Shown here piece after piece: positions 42,188 to 48,762 of a stretch of DNA of 64,000 nt (positions are counted from its first letter, which is position 1; each line of letters begins with the position of its first letter). The translations under genes and the position numbers were made by a program. The stretch spans positions 1 through 64,000 of the IMG/VR virus record IMGVR_UViG_3300036770_004732. The stretch is one strand, 5' to 3'. The stretch comes from a virus. The notes under the pieces are model-generated. The model was not told the DNA's origin. It saw nothing but the letters and a program-made list of their open reading frames with translations, and ran no database searches.

Positions 42188-42766
42188 TAGTTTTAAACTC
42201 TTATCAAACATCATCACATATCGGTGCTTTCGGGAGCGTTCTTTCCATTCTCCTTCAGCATCTTTTACTTTGCCACGAGAGTGCTTAGTTCCGTCTGCAT
42301 AGTAGAAATCTTTCTTTGGATCTGTGAGACCTGCGTATACAAAATTACAAGCGCGATAGATTGTGCCAGAATGAAAATCACTATCAGCGTAAGAGATGAT
42401 TGCTTTAACCTCAGTATCCTTCCGTAACTGTCTAATCGATCTTGAAACAAACCAAGAAGTGATATTATGCTCTGCAGATTGCGTGTCTGGGTGTATGCAG
42501 AGTCTTGATAATTCAAATAGTCCTTGTTGCTCATTTCGTTCTAATCCAAAAGCACCTTTAGCGATTTCAGGAACAGGAAGTCCAGTGAAAATTACTGTCC
42601 CAAATAATTGTCCGATATTTAAAGGGCAAAAGTCATTTTTCTTGAAGAGACCATAATTATATCCAGAACGATACCCCTTTGAAAAATCTTTGAGATAATG
42701 ATAAGTCAGTAGAAGTTCTTCTGCTTGCTTCTTTGTGATGCGATCCAAGTAGTAATCAGATTTCAT
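42179..42766 (-). CDS. Mom-like GNAT-fold DNA modification protein (195 aa)
   Basis: Begins MKSDYYLDRITKKQAEELLL. The segments FGTVIFTGLP, ELSRLCIHPDTQS (85-97) and ISYADSDFHSGTIYRACNF (124-142) match the acetyltransferase-fold Mom family, best known from phage Mu, where Mom modifies adenines to evade host restriction. The C-terminal KERSRKHRYVMMF also fits. The ATG follows immediately after the U-tract of the gp32 terminator hairpin, with no Shine-Dalgarno. An ordinary GNAT acetyltransferase cannot be excluded. Confidence 0.7.
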   Translation of the reverse strand: MKSDYYLDRITKKQAEELLLTYHYLKDFSKGYRSGYNYGLFKKNDFCPLNIGQLFGTVIFTGLPVPEIAKGAFGLERNEQQGLFELSRLCIHPDTQSAEHNITSWFVSRSIRQLRKDTEVKAIISYADSDFHSGTIYRACNFVYAGLTDPKKDFYYADGTKHSRGKVKDAEGEWKERSRKHRYVMMFDKSLKLLW

Positions 42767-42796
42767 AAAAAAGAGGGAGGATCTCTAACCTCCCTC
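42767..42796 (-). terminator. gp32 terminator abutting the Mom-like start codon
   Basis: Minus-strand hairpin GAGGGAGG-TTAGAGAT-CCTCCCTC and six T residues, directly followed by the ATG at 42766. A TGC-TATAAT extended -10 box lies at 42799-42804, so a transcript starting near 42792 would begin with this hairpin. Confidence 0.82.
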
Positions 42797-42813
42797 ATAT
42801 TATAGCACAGAAT

Positions 42814-43734
42814 TTATTCCGCCAATTTTGCGAAATACGACAAGGTGTCTTCCTCATCTTCATCATCCTCAACCGCAGCGGTGCGGCGAGTGGGTTGAAG
42901 ATTGTTAAGTTCACTACGAAGATCATCATCAAGTTCCTTCACAAGACCACGAGAATACTCTTCCTCATCCTCAACTTCTTCATCCATACGCTTAGATGCT
43001 TTTCCAAGAACAGAATCAAGACGCTTTTTCAGTTCTTCATAAGTCTTGAACTCACTAGGAGACATGAATTCTGCAAGAGAATACTGTTTCTTCCAGATTG
43101 CTTCCAGGGCATCATCATCATTGAGAAGAGCACCAGCAGAAGCAAATTCGCTAGAATCATAGTTACGATAACCAGCAACGTTCTTTGCTTTCAGTTTAAA
43201 GTTGGCACCAGTCCAAAAATCAAAAGGATCAATTGCTTGCTCATCTTCAAACTCAGGTTGCATTGCTTCAGTAATCTTATCAAAGATTTTCTTACCATAT
43301 TTGAAGAGGAAGACTTTACCTTCGTTTTCGGGATTAGCAGGATCCTTCACCACATAGATGTTAGAAACATAAGTCAGTTTACGCTTCTGCTTACGGGCAA
43401 CTTCTTTACCAGCATCAGTGCCATTATTCCAGAGACTAGAGTTGTGCTCACACACAGGGCACTTTTGATTGATAGAAGTAAGACAGTTATCAATCAACCA
43501 ACCACCAGGGCCTTGGAAAGCATGAGAATATACTTTCACAAAAGGAATGTCTTCTCCATCAGGTGCGGGAAGGAATCGAATAACTGCATAACCATTACCA
43601 GATTTGTCGCAATCAAGTTTCCATACACGGTCGTCACCAGTACTACCGCTAGTATTCATTTTTTCTACTTCTTTCACCAGTTTTTCGGTGAGAGAACCAA
43701 GTTTGGATTGTTTTTTAAGATCGGCAAATGCCAT
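42814..43734 (-). CDS. gp32: single-stranded DNA-binding protein gp32
   Basis: A 306-residue protein. The basic N-terminal cooperativity region is MAFADLKKQSKLGSLTEKL. The zinc site is H71-x12-C84-x7-C92-x2-C95 (HAFQGPG..., KCPVCEHN), close to T4 gp32. A core OB-fold follows (RKLTYVSNIYVVKDPANPEN, KVFLFKYGKKIFDKI, FDFWTGANFKLKAKNVAGYR). The C-terminus is acidic (EEVEDEEEYSRG, VEDDEDEEDTLSYF), the protein-docking tail. It coats ssDNA in replication and recombination and recruits gp59. Served by the promoter at 43776-43804 and closed by a strong terminator. Confidence 0.92.
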   Translation of the reverse strand: MAFADLKKQSKLGSLTEKLVKEVEKMNTSGSTGDDRVWKLDCDKSGNGYAVIRFLPAPDGEDIPFVKVYSHAFQGPGGWLIDNCLTSINQKCPVCEHNSSLWNNGTDAGKEVARKQKRKLTYVSNIYVVKDPANPENEGKVFLFKYGKKIFDKITEAMQPEFEDEQAIDPFDFWTGANFKLKAKNVAGYRNYDSSEFASAGALLNDDDALEAIWKKQYSLAEFMSPSEFKTYEELKKRLDSVLGKASKRMDEEVEDEEEYSRGLVKELDDDLRSELNNLQPTRRTAAVEDDEDEEDTLSYFAKLAE

Positions 43735-43775
43735 TGGATACCTCGGATAAATTGGATTCGGGGGATTACTCAGAT

Positions 43776-43804
43776 AGTATAACAGGATTTGGAGGATCAG
43801 TCAA
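43776..43804 (-). promoter_or_regulatory. sigma70-like gp32 promoter, TTGACT-17-TATACT
   Basis: TTGACT (43799-43804), a 17-bp spacer and TATACT (43776-43781) on the minus strand. The -35 box overlaps the last codons of the upstream gene, allowing extra gp32 synthesis independent of gp59. Confidence 0.75.
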
Positions 43805-44126
43805 GATATTTTTTGAGAGATTCAATCGTCTTTGTCATACTAGTGAATAAAACTTGCATATCAGTCTCTGGAGAAAATCCCATAAGTGCGACTGATTTAC
43901 GAAGGTTCTCTTTCATCTCAACCGCTTGTGGGTCGTCTGAGAGAGATAACCTAGTATACATTACTCTTTGCTTTTCTAGCAAGAGTTCTAGTTTTTCAAT
44001 GTGTTCTAATTTTGTTTCGCTGTCCATCATACCGAAAGTAAGAATACTTCCGTATATTTGTTCTTGTAGTTTGTTAATTTCCCTTAATTCATCTTGAATA
44101 ATATCAGAATCGAAAAAACTACTCAT
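43797..44126 (-). CDS. hypothetical protein between gp59 and gp32 (109 aa)
   Basis: Begins MSSFFDSDIIQDELREINKL and is nearly all helix or coiled coil (KLEHIEKLELLLEKQRVMYT, EMKENLRKSVALMGF). Small helical proteins occupy this slot in cyanophage genomes. It overlaps the gp59 stop by 8 nt and carries the gp32 -35 box at its end. The conserved position beside gp59 and gp32 suggests a replication-related role, which is inference. Confidence 0.7.
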   Translation of the reverse strand: MSSFFDSDIIQDELREINKLQEQIYGSILTFGMMDSETKLEHIEKLELLLEKQRVMYTRLSLSDDPQAVEMKENLRKSVALMGFSPETDMQVLFTSMTKTIESLKKYLD

Positions 44127-44715
44127 TTATAATTTCCCGTAAAATTTTCTTGTAAAAGAACACGTCAATATTTATGAACGGCATGTATTTTTTGATTTTT
44201 AAACTTACGGTTTCCCACACAGGATCTAGAAGTTTTTTATCAAAATCTTTTGAAAAATGAAATATTTTTTCGTATATTATTAAAGTTTCTAGCGATAGTT
44301 GCCCGCTTAGAAATTTTTTGAGGATTGGTGGATGACCTCTGGAACAATTCAAGGCATCCTCTAATTTTGTTTCCAAGAGTAATTCGTTGCTTTGCTCTTT
44401 GAATAAGTAAGTCAAACTCTGCTGTCTTCGCATCCACTCTTGGTAGGTTCTTTCTCCAGAATTTATAATTTGACCAATCCATAAGTTACTCGGGGAATCC
44501 GCTGCCACAAAGTTTGATACTAAAAAATCTACGACTTCTTTATCATTATATTTTCTCGATGTCTTTTCGAACCAATATTTATCGGCACGACGGTTAAAGG
44601 AAGTAATGGTTGCCCTAACTTTCTTGTTATATTTGAAGTAATCGTAATTTATATTACTGAAATGTGATTTTTGGGCAAGGTATTCACAATAAACTTGATA
44701 GGGAGTCACCTTCAA
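44119..44715 (-). CDS. gp59: helicase loader gp59
   Basis: A 198-residue protein with VYCEYLAQKSHFSNINYDYF, FNRRADKYWFEKTSRKYNDK and VSNFVAADSPSNLWIGQI. These parallel T4 gp59 (VYKLYLMIKQH, KRRDKYFFQKLSEKY, VANQDAWIGDI). gp59 loads the gp41 helicase on gp32-coated forks. The start is TTG at 44715 or GTG at 44709; no ATG fits. It has both a sigma70-like promoter (44739-44767) and a late-type box (44853-44860) upstream. Confidence 0.87.
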   Translation of the reverse strand: MKVTPYQVYCEYLAQKSHFSNINYDYFKYNKKVRATITSFNRRADKYWFEKTSRKYNDKEVVDFLVSNFVAADSPSNLWIGQIINSGERTYQEWMRRQQSLTYLFKEQSNELLLETKLEDALNCSRGHPPILKKFLSGQLSLETLIIYEKIFHFSKDFDKKLLDPVWETVSLKIKKYMPFINIDVFFYKKILREIINE

Positions 44716-44738
44716 AGTGTTAAATTATCTCACTATGT

Positions 44739-44767
44739 ATTATGACATACTTCAAGAATATTGTCAA
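44739..44767 (-). promoter_or_regulatory. sigma70-like promoter, TTGACA-17-CATAAT
   Basis: TTGACA (44762-44767), a 17-bp spacer and CATAAT (44739-44744) on the minus strand, about 24 bp before the gp59 start. Confidence 0.7.
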
Positions 44768-44852
44768 TAGGCGACAAAGGATACATTACATTTTCTTTTT
44801 CCACTTATCTTTATTTTTCTGAATACATTTCTGCTTTGACTGTCGTTATAAG

Positions 44853-44860
44853 TATTTATA
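44853..44860 (-). promoter_or_regulatory. T4-type late promoter (TATAAATA) in structured spacer
   Basis: Perfect TATAAATA followed by CTTATAA on the minus strand, in the 214-bp spacer between gp33 and gp59. It lies between the gp33 terminator and a 10-bp inverted repeat arm (CTGTCGTTAT at 44840-44849, ATAACGACAG at 44896-44905). Confidence 0.55.
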
Positions 44861-44863
44861 CAA

Positions 44864-44884
44864 GAAAAGGGTCATAAAGACCCC
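44864..44884 (-). terminator. intrinsic terminator after gp33
   Basis: Minus-strand hairpin GGGTC-TTTAT-GACCC followed by TTTTC, 45 bp after the gp33 stop. Confidence 0.65.
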
Positions 44885-44929
44885 ATTCTGCTTGAATAAC
44901 GACAGACAAGCATCATTATTTAGTTATAA

Positions 44930-45190
44930 TCATAAAGGCAATTTTGCTCTAGATGTTTTTTTCATAAAATTGAGACGTGTTGCGTCCCACTTTAACCTTT
45001 CTTTCAAAGGCTTTGAAATGAGTTTCGTTACCGATTCTACCTCAAGTCCATTGATTTCACAATAGTGGCAAATTGCATCAATGTAATTAATATTTTCAGT
45101 TGCCACAATATGTTCAATTTCTAAAGCAAATTTAGAAGGTGTTAAAAATTTATTTTCTATTGCTTGTTCTAATTCTTTATTCTTTTCCAT
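44930..45190 (-). CDS. gp33: late transcription co-activator gp33
   Basis: The start at 45190 (MEKNKELEQAIENKFLTPSK) overlaps the exonuclease gene by 14 nt and gives 86 residues. The central EIEHIVATENINYIDAICHY and C-terminal LKERLKWDATRLNFMKKTSR segments are typical of cyanophage gp33, ending in a hydrophobic/basic tail. In T4, gp33 binds the RNA polymerase beta-flap and links gp55-RNAP to the gp45 clamp, activating NATAAATA promoters. Those motifs are indeed scattered through this window. Confidence 0.72.
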   Translation of the reverse strand: MEKNKELEQAIENKFLTPSKFALEIEHIVATENINYIDAICHYCEINGLEVESVTKLISKPLKERLKWDATRLNFMKKTSRAKLPL

Positions 45191-45857
45191 ATTGTTCCAG
45201 TTTATCTCTAACAAACTTTCTAATGTATTCGGTGAGTAGTTTGATGTACTTTGATTTGTCTCTTTCTTCATAGATAACGCATTCTCCATTCTCGCAAGCC
45301 ATAATAATTACAAGTTTTTTAACGGGTATGTCAGTTAGTTCATAGAACATACATGCATAAGCAGCACACTGAACAAAATAATGTTCAATCCACTCCCGTG
45401 GTTTTGGTTTTTTAGACGTTTTAAAGTCAATTATTGCTAATTCACCATCAAACTCTGCGATACAATCAACGGTTCCTGCTACTCCAAGAACTTTGCTGTA
45501 TAAGGAACTTTCAAGAGCATAAACATTATTTATACGATTTAAATCTGGTTTGGCAATTTTAAATAAAAATTGTGACAAAGGTTGAACCTCTGGAAGATCT
45601 TCATTTTTTAAAAGATGTTCAACCAAAGTGTGCATATCAGTTCCTCGACTAGTTGCCTGTCGAGTAATCTTATCTGCTTTTTCTTCACCAACCTTTTTAC
45701 GCCAGTTTGCAAAAAACTGACGATTTTTATGACTTGTAACAGAAGTAATAGAAACTAAACGGAGAAGTTCTTCTTCATCTGGAACTTTATAATATCGAAC
45801 ACCATCTATAGTCTCCCTTTCAAGTTTAGGGAGATTCACTTCAATATGATTGAACAT
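45177..45857 (-). CDS. PD-(D/E)XK (Cas4/RecB-like) exonuclease
   Basis: A 226-residue nuclease. ATSRGTDMHTLVEHLL (about 68-83) carries the RGT...H motif. GVAGTVDCIAEFDGELAIID gives the first catalytic Asp, followed by DFKTSKKPK with the D/E-x-K core, and YFVQCAAYACMFYEL is the conserved Q...Y motif. These order as in Cas4/RecB-family exonucleases found in many cyanophages, probably for host DNA breakdown or recombination. No iron-sulfur Cys cluster is evident. The 3' end overlaps gp33. Confidence 0.82.
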   Translation of the reverse strand: MFNHIEVNLPKLERETIDGVRYYKVPDEEELLRLVSITSVTSHKNRQFFANWRKKVGEEKADKITRQATSRGTDMHTLVEHLLKNEDLPEVQPLSQFLFKIAKPDLNRINNVYALESSLYSKVLGVAGTVDCIAEFDGELAIIDFKTSKKPKPREWIEHYFVQCAAYACMFYELTDIPVKKLVIIMACENGECVIYEERDKSKYIKLLTEYIRKFVRDKLEQYGKE

Positions 45858-45883
45858 TAAGACCTCATTTTGTACATATTATA

Positions 45884-46648
45884 TCATATTTCAACGCCAG
45901 ATTGAATTTTAGCAATAATATACTCTTTAACTAACCCAGACCTGCATATATCATCAATACCAAATTCAATAATATCAAAAGAAGGCATTGAACGAAGAAT
46001 TTTCATAAAATCGATAATACCATTTCTTTCGTTAGTTTTTTGCAAATCAGATTGAGTTGCATCACCACAAAACATAATTTTAGAATTTTCTCCTACTCTA
46101 GTAATAATAGAATCAAGTTCGTGCCCTGACATGTTCTGGAACTCATCTACAATAATAATAGCATTATCAAGTGTAGTACCACGAAGAAATGAAGTACTCC
46201 AAAACTTAATTGTTTCTTGACCCTTGAGATTGCCATAAAGCATCTCAAATTCAGCATCAGAAGGCATCTGAAACATATATTTCACCATATTCTTATAAGG
46301 AATCTGATAAATGTCAGATTTATCCTCATATGTTCCAGGAAGAAATCCAATCTCTCTGGTGGCTACAAGAGAACGAACAATGTAAACCTTCTCATAAGGA
46401 GTTCTTTCATTTAAAACTTCTTTAAGTGCATTGTAAAGTGTAATAAAAGTTTTACCAGTTCCAGCACACCCATATGCAACCAAGTGTTTTTGATTTGCAT
46501 AAGAATCAAAAAGTTTTTTTTGATTCTCTGTAAGGGGTTCAATATCAATTAAATAATCTGAACTTAATGGTTTCCTACGCTTCATTTGACGGGTTGTTAA
46601 ACCAACGCCGATTGGTTGGTCAGTGTTGCTCCCTTTTCTTCTTGCCAT
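45884..46648 (-). CDS. phoH: PhoH-like P-loop ATPase
   Basis: A 254-residue protein. Walker A GCAGTGKT is at 60-67, Walker B AIIIVDEFQN near 165, and KIMFCGDATQSDLQ supplies the sensor region. The DYLIDIEPLTENQKKLFDSY opening is characteristic of PhoH domains, found in nearly all marine T4-like cyanophages. Host PhoH is linked to phosphate stress and RNA metabolism; the phage role is unresolved. It starts 7 bp after the stop of the upstream gene. No pho box was searched for or seen. Confidence 0.9.
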   Translation of the reverse strand: MARRKGSNTDQPIGVGLTTRQMKRRKPLSSDYLIDIEPLTENQKKLFDSYANQKHLVAYGCAGTGKTFITLYNALKEVLNERTPYEKVYIVRSLVATREIGFLPGTYEDKSDIYQIPYKNMVKYMFQMPSDAEFEMLYGNLKGQETIKFWSTSFLRGTTLDNAIIIVDEFQNMSGHELDSIITRVGENSKIMFCGDATQSDLQKTNERNGIIDFMKILRSMPSFDIIEFGIDDICRSGLVKEYIIAKIQSGVEI

Positions 46649-46654
46649 ATTTGA

Positions 46655-46903
46655 TTAGATTTTTTTTACTTTTGATCCCGGTGCTTTTGATGCTTTATGA
46701 AGAATATCATTCCATCCAGGATTTCTTGAGACAAGTTTATCCTTCCATTCACCAACCTCACCAGAAGATGGGCATGTGGATGGATCAGACCAATCACGTG
46801 TCCAGTCTGGATTATCATTTTTCCACTGATCCCAATCGTGGATGCTCATTTCCACTTCTTTCTGTTCACCAGTTTTTGTATTCACTATTGGATACGTTGG
46901 CAT
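46655..46903 (-). CDS. small conserved phage protein (82 aa)
   Basis: Begins MPTYPIVNTKTGEQKEVEMS, with DWDQWKNDNPDWTRDWSDPS and a C-terminal NPGWNDILHKASKAPGSKVK. The arrangement resembles FmdB-like small regulatory proteins in which two CxxC pairs usually bind zinc, but only one Cys remains here. It lies between thyX and phoH and is probably co-transcribed. Function unknown; the family link is my reading of the motif order. Confidence 0.65.
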   Translation of the reverse strand: MPTYPIVNTKTGEQKEVEMSIHDWDQWKNDNPDWTRDWSDPSTCPSSGEVGEWKDKLVSRNPGWNDILHKASKAPGSKVKKI

Positions 46904-46937
46904 TGTTATAAATTCAAGATATTGTTATTTAGATTCG

Positions 46938-47636
46938 TTAATCAATTCTGATCGAAGGTTGAAGTGCTTGAATTTCTTCACATTTGCAATCATCACTATA
47001 GCATTTCCATTCAAGTGCTTCTGCAACAATTGGAAATGTGCAAATAAAAATTCTTTTACACGCTTTTGCAATATCCATATGTTCTTTTTGAGTTCCGTTT
47101 TTTTCACGAAGATTGATATAATGAATCCAACTACGACAAGATCCCGTCATATAGATGCGTGTAGGCGTTGCCAGGGGCAATACAAACCTTGCACACTCTT
47201 TTGCTACCCCCGCTTCCAACATTCGCTTGTAGAGGTTGTTAGAGTGCTCAAAGAGTTCAGCAATCTCTGCCTGAAATTTGAGTTTTACATAGTCACCAAG
47301 ATCATCCGTAGAGTTCTGACGGTTTTTGGTATCCTGTCGGCGCAGGTCGGGCACAGGAATGTGATCAGTAATCAGATTAGTATCTGCATATCGTTGCGAA
47401 AATTCCTGGAATGTGAAGCTTCTATGGCGAAGAATTTGCGCCGCGATACCACGATTGGTTTCAATCTCAAGAGTCATAAATGCTTGCTCAAACACACTCC
47501 AGTGATTGTGCTTGATACAATACGCAAGAAGTTTTGCGTAATTCTCATTAGTCTGATTTTTTGGATTCGATACTCTCGCAACATATGCCATTGTTTTCTC
47601 GGCATCAGGAGTTACGCTAATTAGTTTTACACTCAT
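46938..47636 (-). CDS. thyX: flavin-dependent thymidylate synthase ThyX
   Basis: A 232-residue protein with the ThyX signature RHRSFTFQEFSQR (residues 70-82), where T and Q replace the usual second S/N positions, and with HWSVFEQAFMTLEIET before it. The CARFVLPLATPTRIYMTGSC segment and the following helix match the substrate-binding C-terminal part. It converts dUMP to dTMP using FAD, NADPH and methylene-tetrahydrofolate, supplying the AT-rich phage genome. The start overlaps the upstream stop as ATGA. Length fits the family. Confidence 0.93.
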   Translation of the reverse strand: MSVKLISVTPDAEKTMAYVARVSNPKNQTNENYAKLLAYCIKHNHWSVFEQAFMTLEIETNRGIAAQILRHRSFTFQEFSQRYADTNLITDHIPVPDLRRQDTKNRQNSTDDLGDYVKLKFQAEIAELFEHSNNLYKRMLEAGVAKECARFVLPLATPTRIYMTGSCRSWIHYINLREKNGTQKEHMDIAKACKRIFICTFPIVAEALEWKCYSDDCKCEEIQALQPSIRID

Positions 47637-47806
47637 TTCTTTCCAAATCCTTTCGATGTTTGCTCTTCTAATTCTTTAATTTGTTCTTTCACAGCACGGA
47701 GTTGTGCTTTCATTTCTTGAATTTTGTCATCAGTATAAAGATGATCTTGTTTGATTAACCTTTCAAGAAGTTTTACAAGTTGCTTTGCTCTTGATGTTTC
47801 AGTCAT
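47633..47806 (-). CDS. coiled-coil mini-protein (57 aa)
   Basis: Begins MTETSRAKQLVKLLERLIKQ and is almost wholly a charged amphipathic helix (DKIQEMKAQLRAVKEQIKEL), ending SKGFGKK. The start overlaps the upstream stop by 8 nt, and its TGA overlaps the thyX ATG (ATGA). It is probably translated with thyX. No known family. Confidence 0.65.
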   Translation of the reverse strand: MTETSRAKQLVKLLERLIKQDHLYTDDKIQEMKAQLRAVKEQIKELEEQTSKGFGKK

Positions 47807-47972
47807 CTAAATCAGAATCCTCAAATATTTCGTCGTAATCTAAGATTGGTCTTTTTCTCACATCTGGTTCTGTATATGAGTAGGCAGAAACATCAGAGTA
47901 TACTTCTGCTTTCAGAGAATCAACCAACAGTTCAAGATTACGGACGATAAGTTTTAGTTTTTCTTTGTCCAT
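47799..47972 (-). CDS. hypothetical acidic protein (57 aa)
   Basis: The ATG at 47972 (MDKEKLKLIVRNLELLVDSL) is preferred over a TTG at 47990 that would coincide with the predicted transcription start. A helical N-terminus precedes an acidic tail (DYDEIFEDSDLDD). It is first in the operon to thyX, behind the promoter at 47994-48022. Unknown function. Confidence 0.65.
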   Translation of the reverse strand: MDKEKLKLIVRNLELLVDSLKAEVYSDVSAYSYTEPDVRKRPILDYDEIFEDSDLDD

Positions 47973-47993
47973 AAGATACCATTCTCTCAACTC

Positions 47994-48022
47994 ATTTTAC
48001 ACAAAAAAAGAGGGGTAGTCAA
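47994..48022 (-). promoter_or_regulatory. sigma70-like promoter with -35 in a terminator loop
   Basis: TTGACT (48017-48022), a 17-bp spacer and TAAAAT (47994-47999) on the minus strand. The -35 covers the loop of the terminator at 48003-48027. Confidence 0.62.
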
Positions 48023-48027
48023 CCCCC
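48003..48027 (-). terminator. intrinsic terminator of the mini-gene operon
   Basis: Minus-strand GGGGT-TGACT-ACCCC hairpin with seven T residues after TC. The stop codon of the 56-aa gene (48019) lies in the hairpin. Confidence 0.8.
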
Positions 48028-48189
48028 CCTGTTATAAATTGGTTCAATAGATAGAATATCTTCAAACCATTCTCGTAAATGTATTCGGTAGCAAGACCAA
48101 TACTTACATCCCCTATAAGTTAGAAGATAGCAAGCAGGTGGTCTGCTTTCCTTATCCATGTCATCATGATGATAGACATAGTGTTGCAT
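48019..48189 (-). CDS. DUF4278-like small protein (56 aa)
   Basis: Begins MQHYVYHHDDMDKESRPPAC, with LLTYRGCKYWSCYRIHLREW in the centre. The TYRGCKY core recalls the TYRGxxY motif of DUF4278 proteins of cyanobacteria and their phages. Its ATG directly follows the upstream stop (TAAATG), and its last codons form the 5' arm of the terminator hairpin. Function unknown. Confidence 0.6.
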   Translation of the reverse strand: MQHYVYHHDDMDKESRPPACYLLTYRGCKYWSCYRIHLREWFEDILSIEPIYNRGG

Positions 48190-48276
48190 TTACTTACTCA
48201 GTAAGATAACTTCAATATATATCAAAAAAATGAACGCTGTTGATGCACCTGCAATAGCTGCAATCATGGCAATCAC
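48190..48276 (-). CDS. putative membrane mini-protein (28 aa)
   Basis: The GTG start at 48276 overlaps the upstream TGA (GTGA) and has AGGAG 7 nt upstream; an internal ATG at 48267 is an alternative. The product (MIAMIAAIAGASTAFIFLIY...) is one hydrophobic helix and is likely membrane-inserted. The call rests on coupling, ribosome-binding site and composition. Confidence 0.5.
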   Translation of the reverse strand: MIAMIAAIAGASTAFIFLIYIEVILLSK

Positions 48277-48371
48277 TTTCCTGCTCCTGCATTTGCAAGT
48301 AATGCTTGGTGACGGCGTTGCTCTTTTTCAATTTGTTCTTTAATCAATTGAAGAACATTGAGTTTCTTCAT
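48273..48371 (-). CDS. helical mini-protein (32 aa)
   Basis: Begins MKKLNVLQLIKEQIEKEQRR and ends ANAGAGK. The start shares one base with the upstream stop (TGATG) and has a strong GGAGG 8 nt upstream, so translation is likely. A single charged amphipathic helix. Function unknown. Confidence 0.55.
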   Translation of the reverse strand: MKKLNVLQLIKEQIEKEQRRHQALLANAGAGK

Positions 48372-48505
48372 CACTTTTCCTCCTTTACAAACTTAACACC
48401 ACGATAGGTTTCGTTGTATGCTTGAGGTTGTTGCTGTTGTTGTGCCTGTTCTTGGCGACGAACTTCGGTGTCATATGCGACACCACGATATACTACACGG
48501 CTCAT
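48371..48505 (-). CDS. DUF4278-like small protein (44 aa)
   Basis: Begins MSRVVYRGVAYDTEVRRQEQ, has a poly-Gln stretch and ends NETYRGVKFVKEEK. Both the VYRGVAYDT opening and the TYRGVKF end match the YRG-x-x-Y signature of DUF4278, common in cyanobacteria and cyanophages. A strong AAGGAG precedes the ATG. It heads a four-gene mini-operon with a long structured leader (48506-48643). Molecular role unknown. Confidence 0.72.
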   Translation of the reverse strand: MSRVVYRGVAYDTEVRRQEQAQQQQQPQAYNETYRGVKFVKEEK

Positions 48506-48563
48506 TGGTTTTGCTCCTTAGAAATGAGAGGTTTAATTCCCGTTCCTTCAGGCGGCGTTTCCG

Positions 48564-48585
48564 TTCGCTATTTGCAAATAGCGAA
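48564..48585. repeat. 22-bp perfect palindrome in a leader region
   Basis: TTCGCTATTTGC followed by its exact reverse complement GCAAATAGCGAA, sharing the central GC. It lies in the 257-bp gene-free stretch (48506-48762) between the DUF4278-like gene and the next gene, downstream of the promoter at 48650-48678. A second hairpin, TCCAGA-TTT-TCTGGA, is at 48621-48635. Confidence 0.85.
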
Positions 48586-48649
48586 TGAACGAATTTGCGT
48601 TCCGCGTCGTCTTACTTGCGTCCAGATTTTCTGGATGAACGATAAGAGT

Positions 48650-48678
48650 ATTATACTCTCTTCGACCATATTTATCAA
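48650..48678 (-). promoter_or_regulatory. sigma70 promoter, TTGATA-17-TATAAT
   Basis: TTGATA (48673-48678), a 17-bp spacer and TATAAT (48650-48655) on the minus strand. The predicted start near 48643 gives a leader of about 138 nt with two hairpins before the AAGGAG of the DUF4278-like gene. Confidence 0.75.
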
Positions 48679-48762
48679 CTATGCATTGTATAATGTGATA
48701 CAGTTTTGGAAAATCTTAATAAGATAAATTTTTGCCGGAAATTTTTTACCCGATTTGACAAA

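Noticed and set aside
42895-43782. 295-codon plus-strand frame opposite gp32
   Set aside because: Antisense to gp32, whose zinc site and acidic tail fix the coding strand; the translation looks random.
46926-46933. Late-type TCTAAATA box after thyX
   Set aside because: One mismatch from NATAAATA and located at a stop codon; in an AT-rich genome this is expected by chance.
46842-47624. 260-codon plus-strand frame opposite thyX
   Set aside because: Antisense to thyX with its RHR signature; no independent support.
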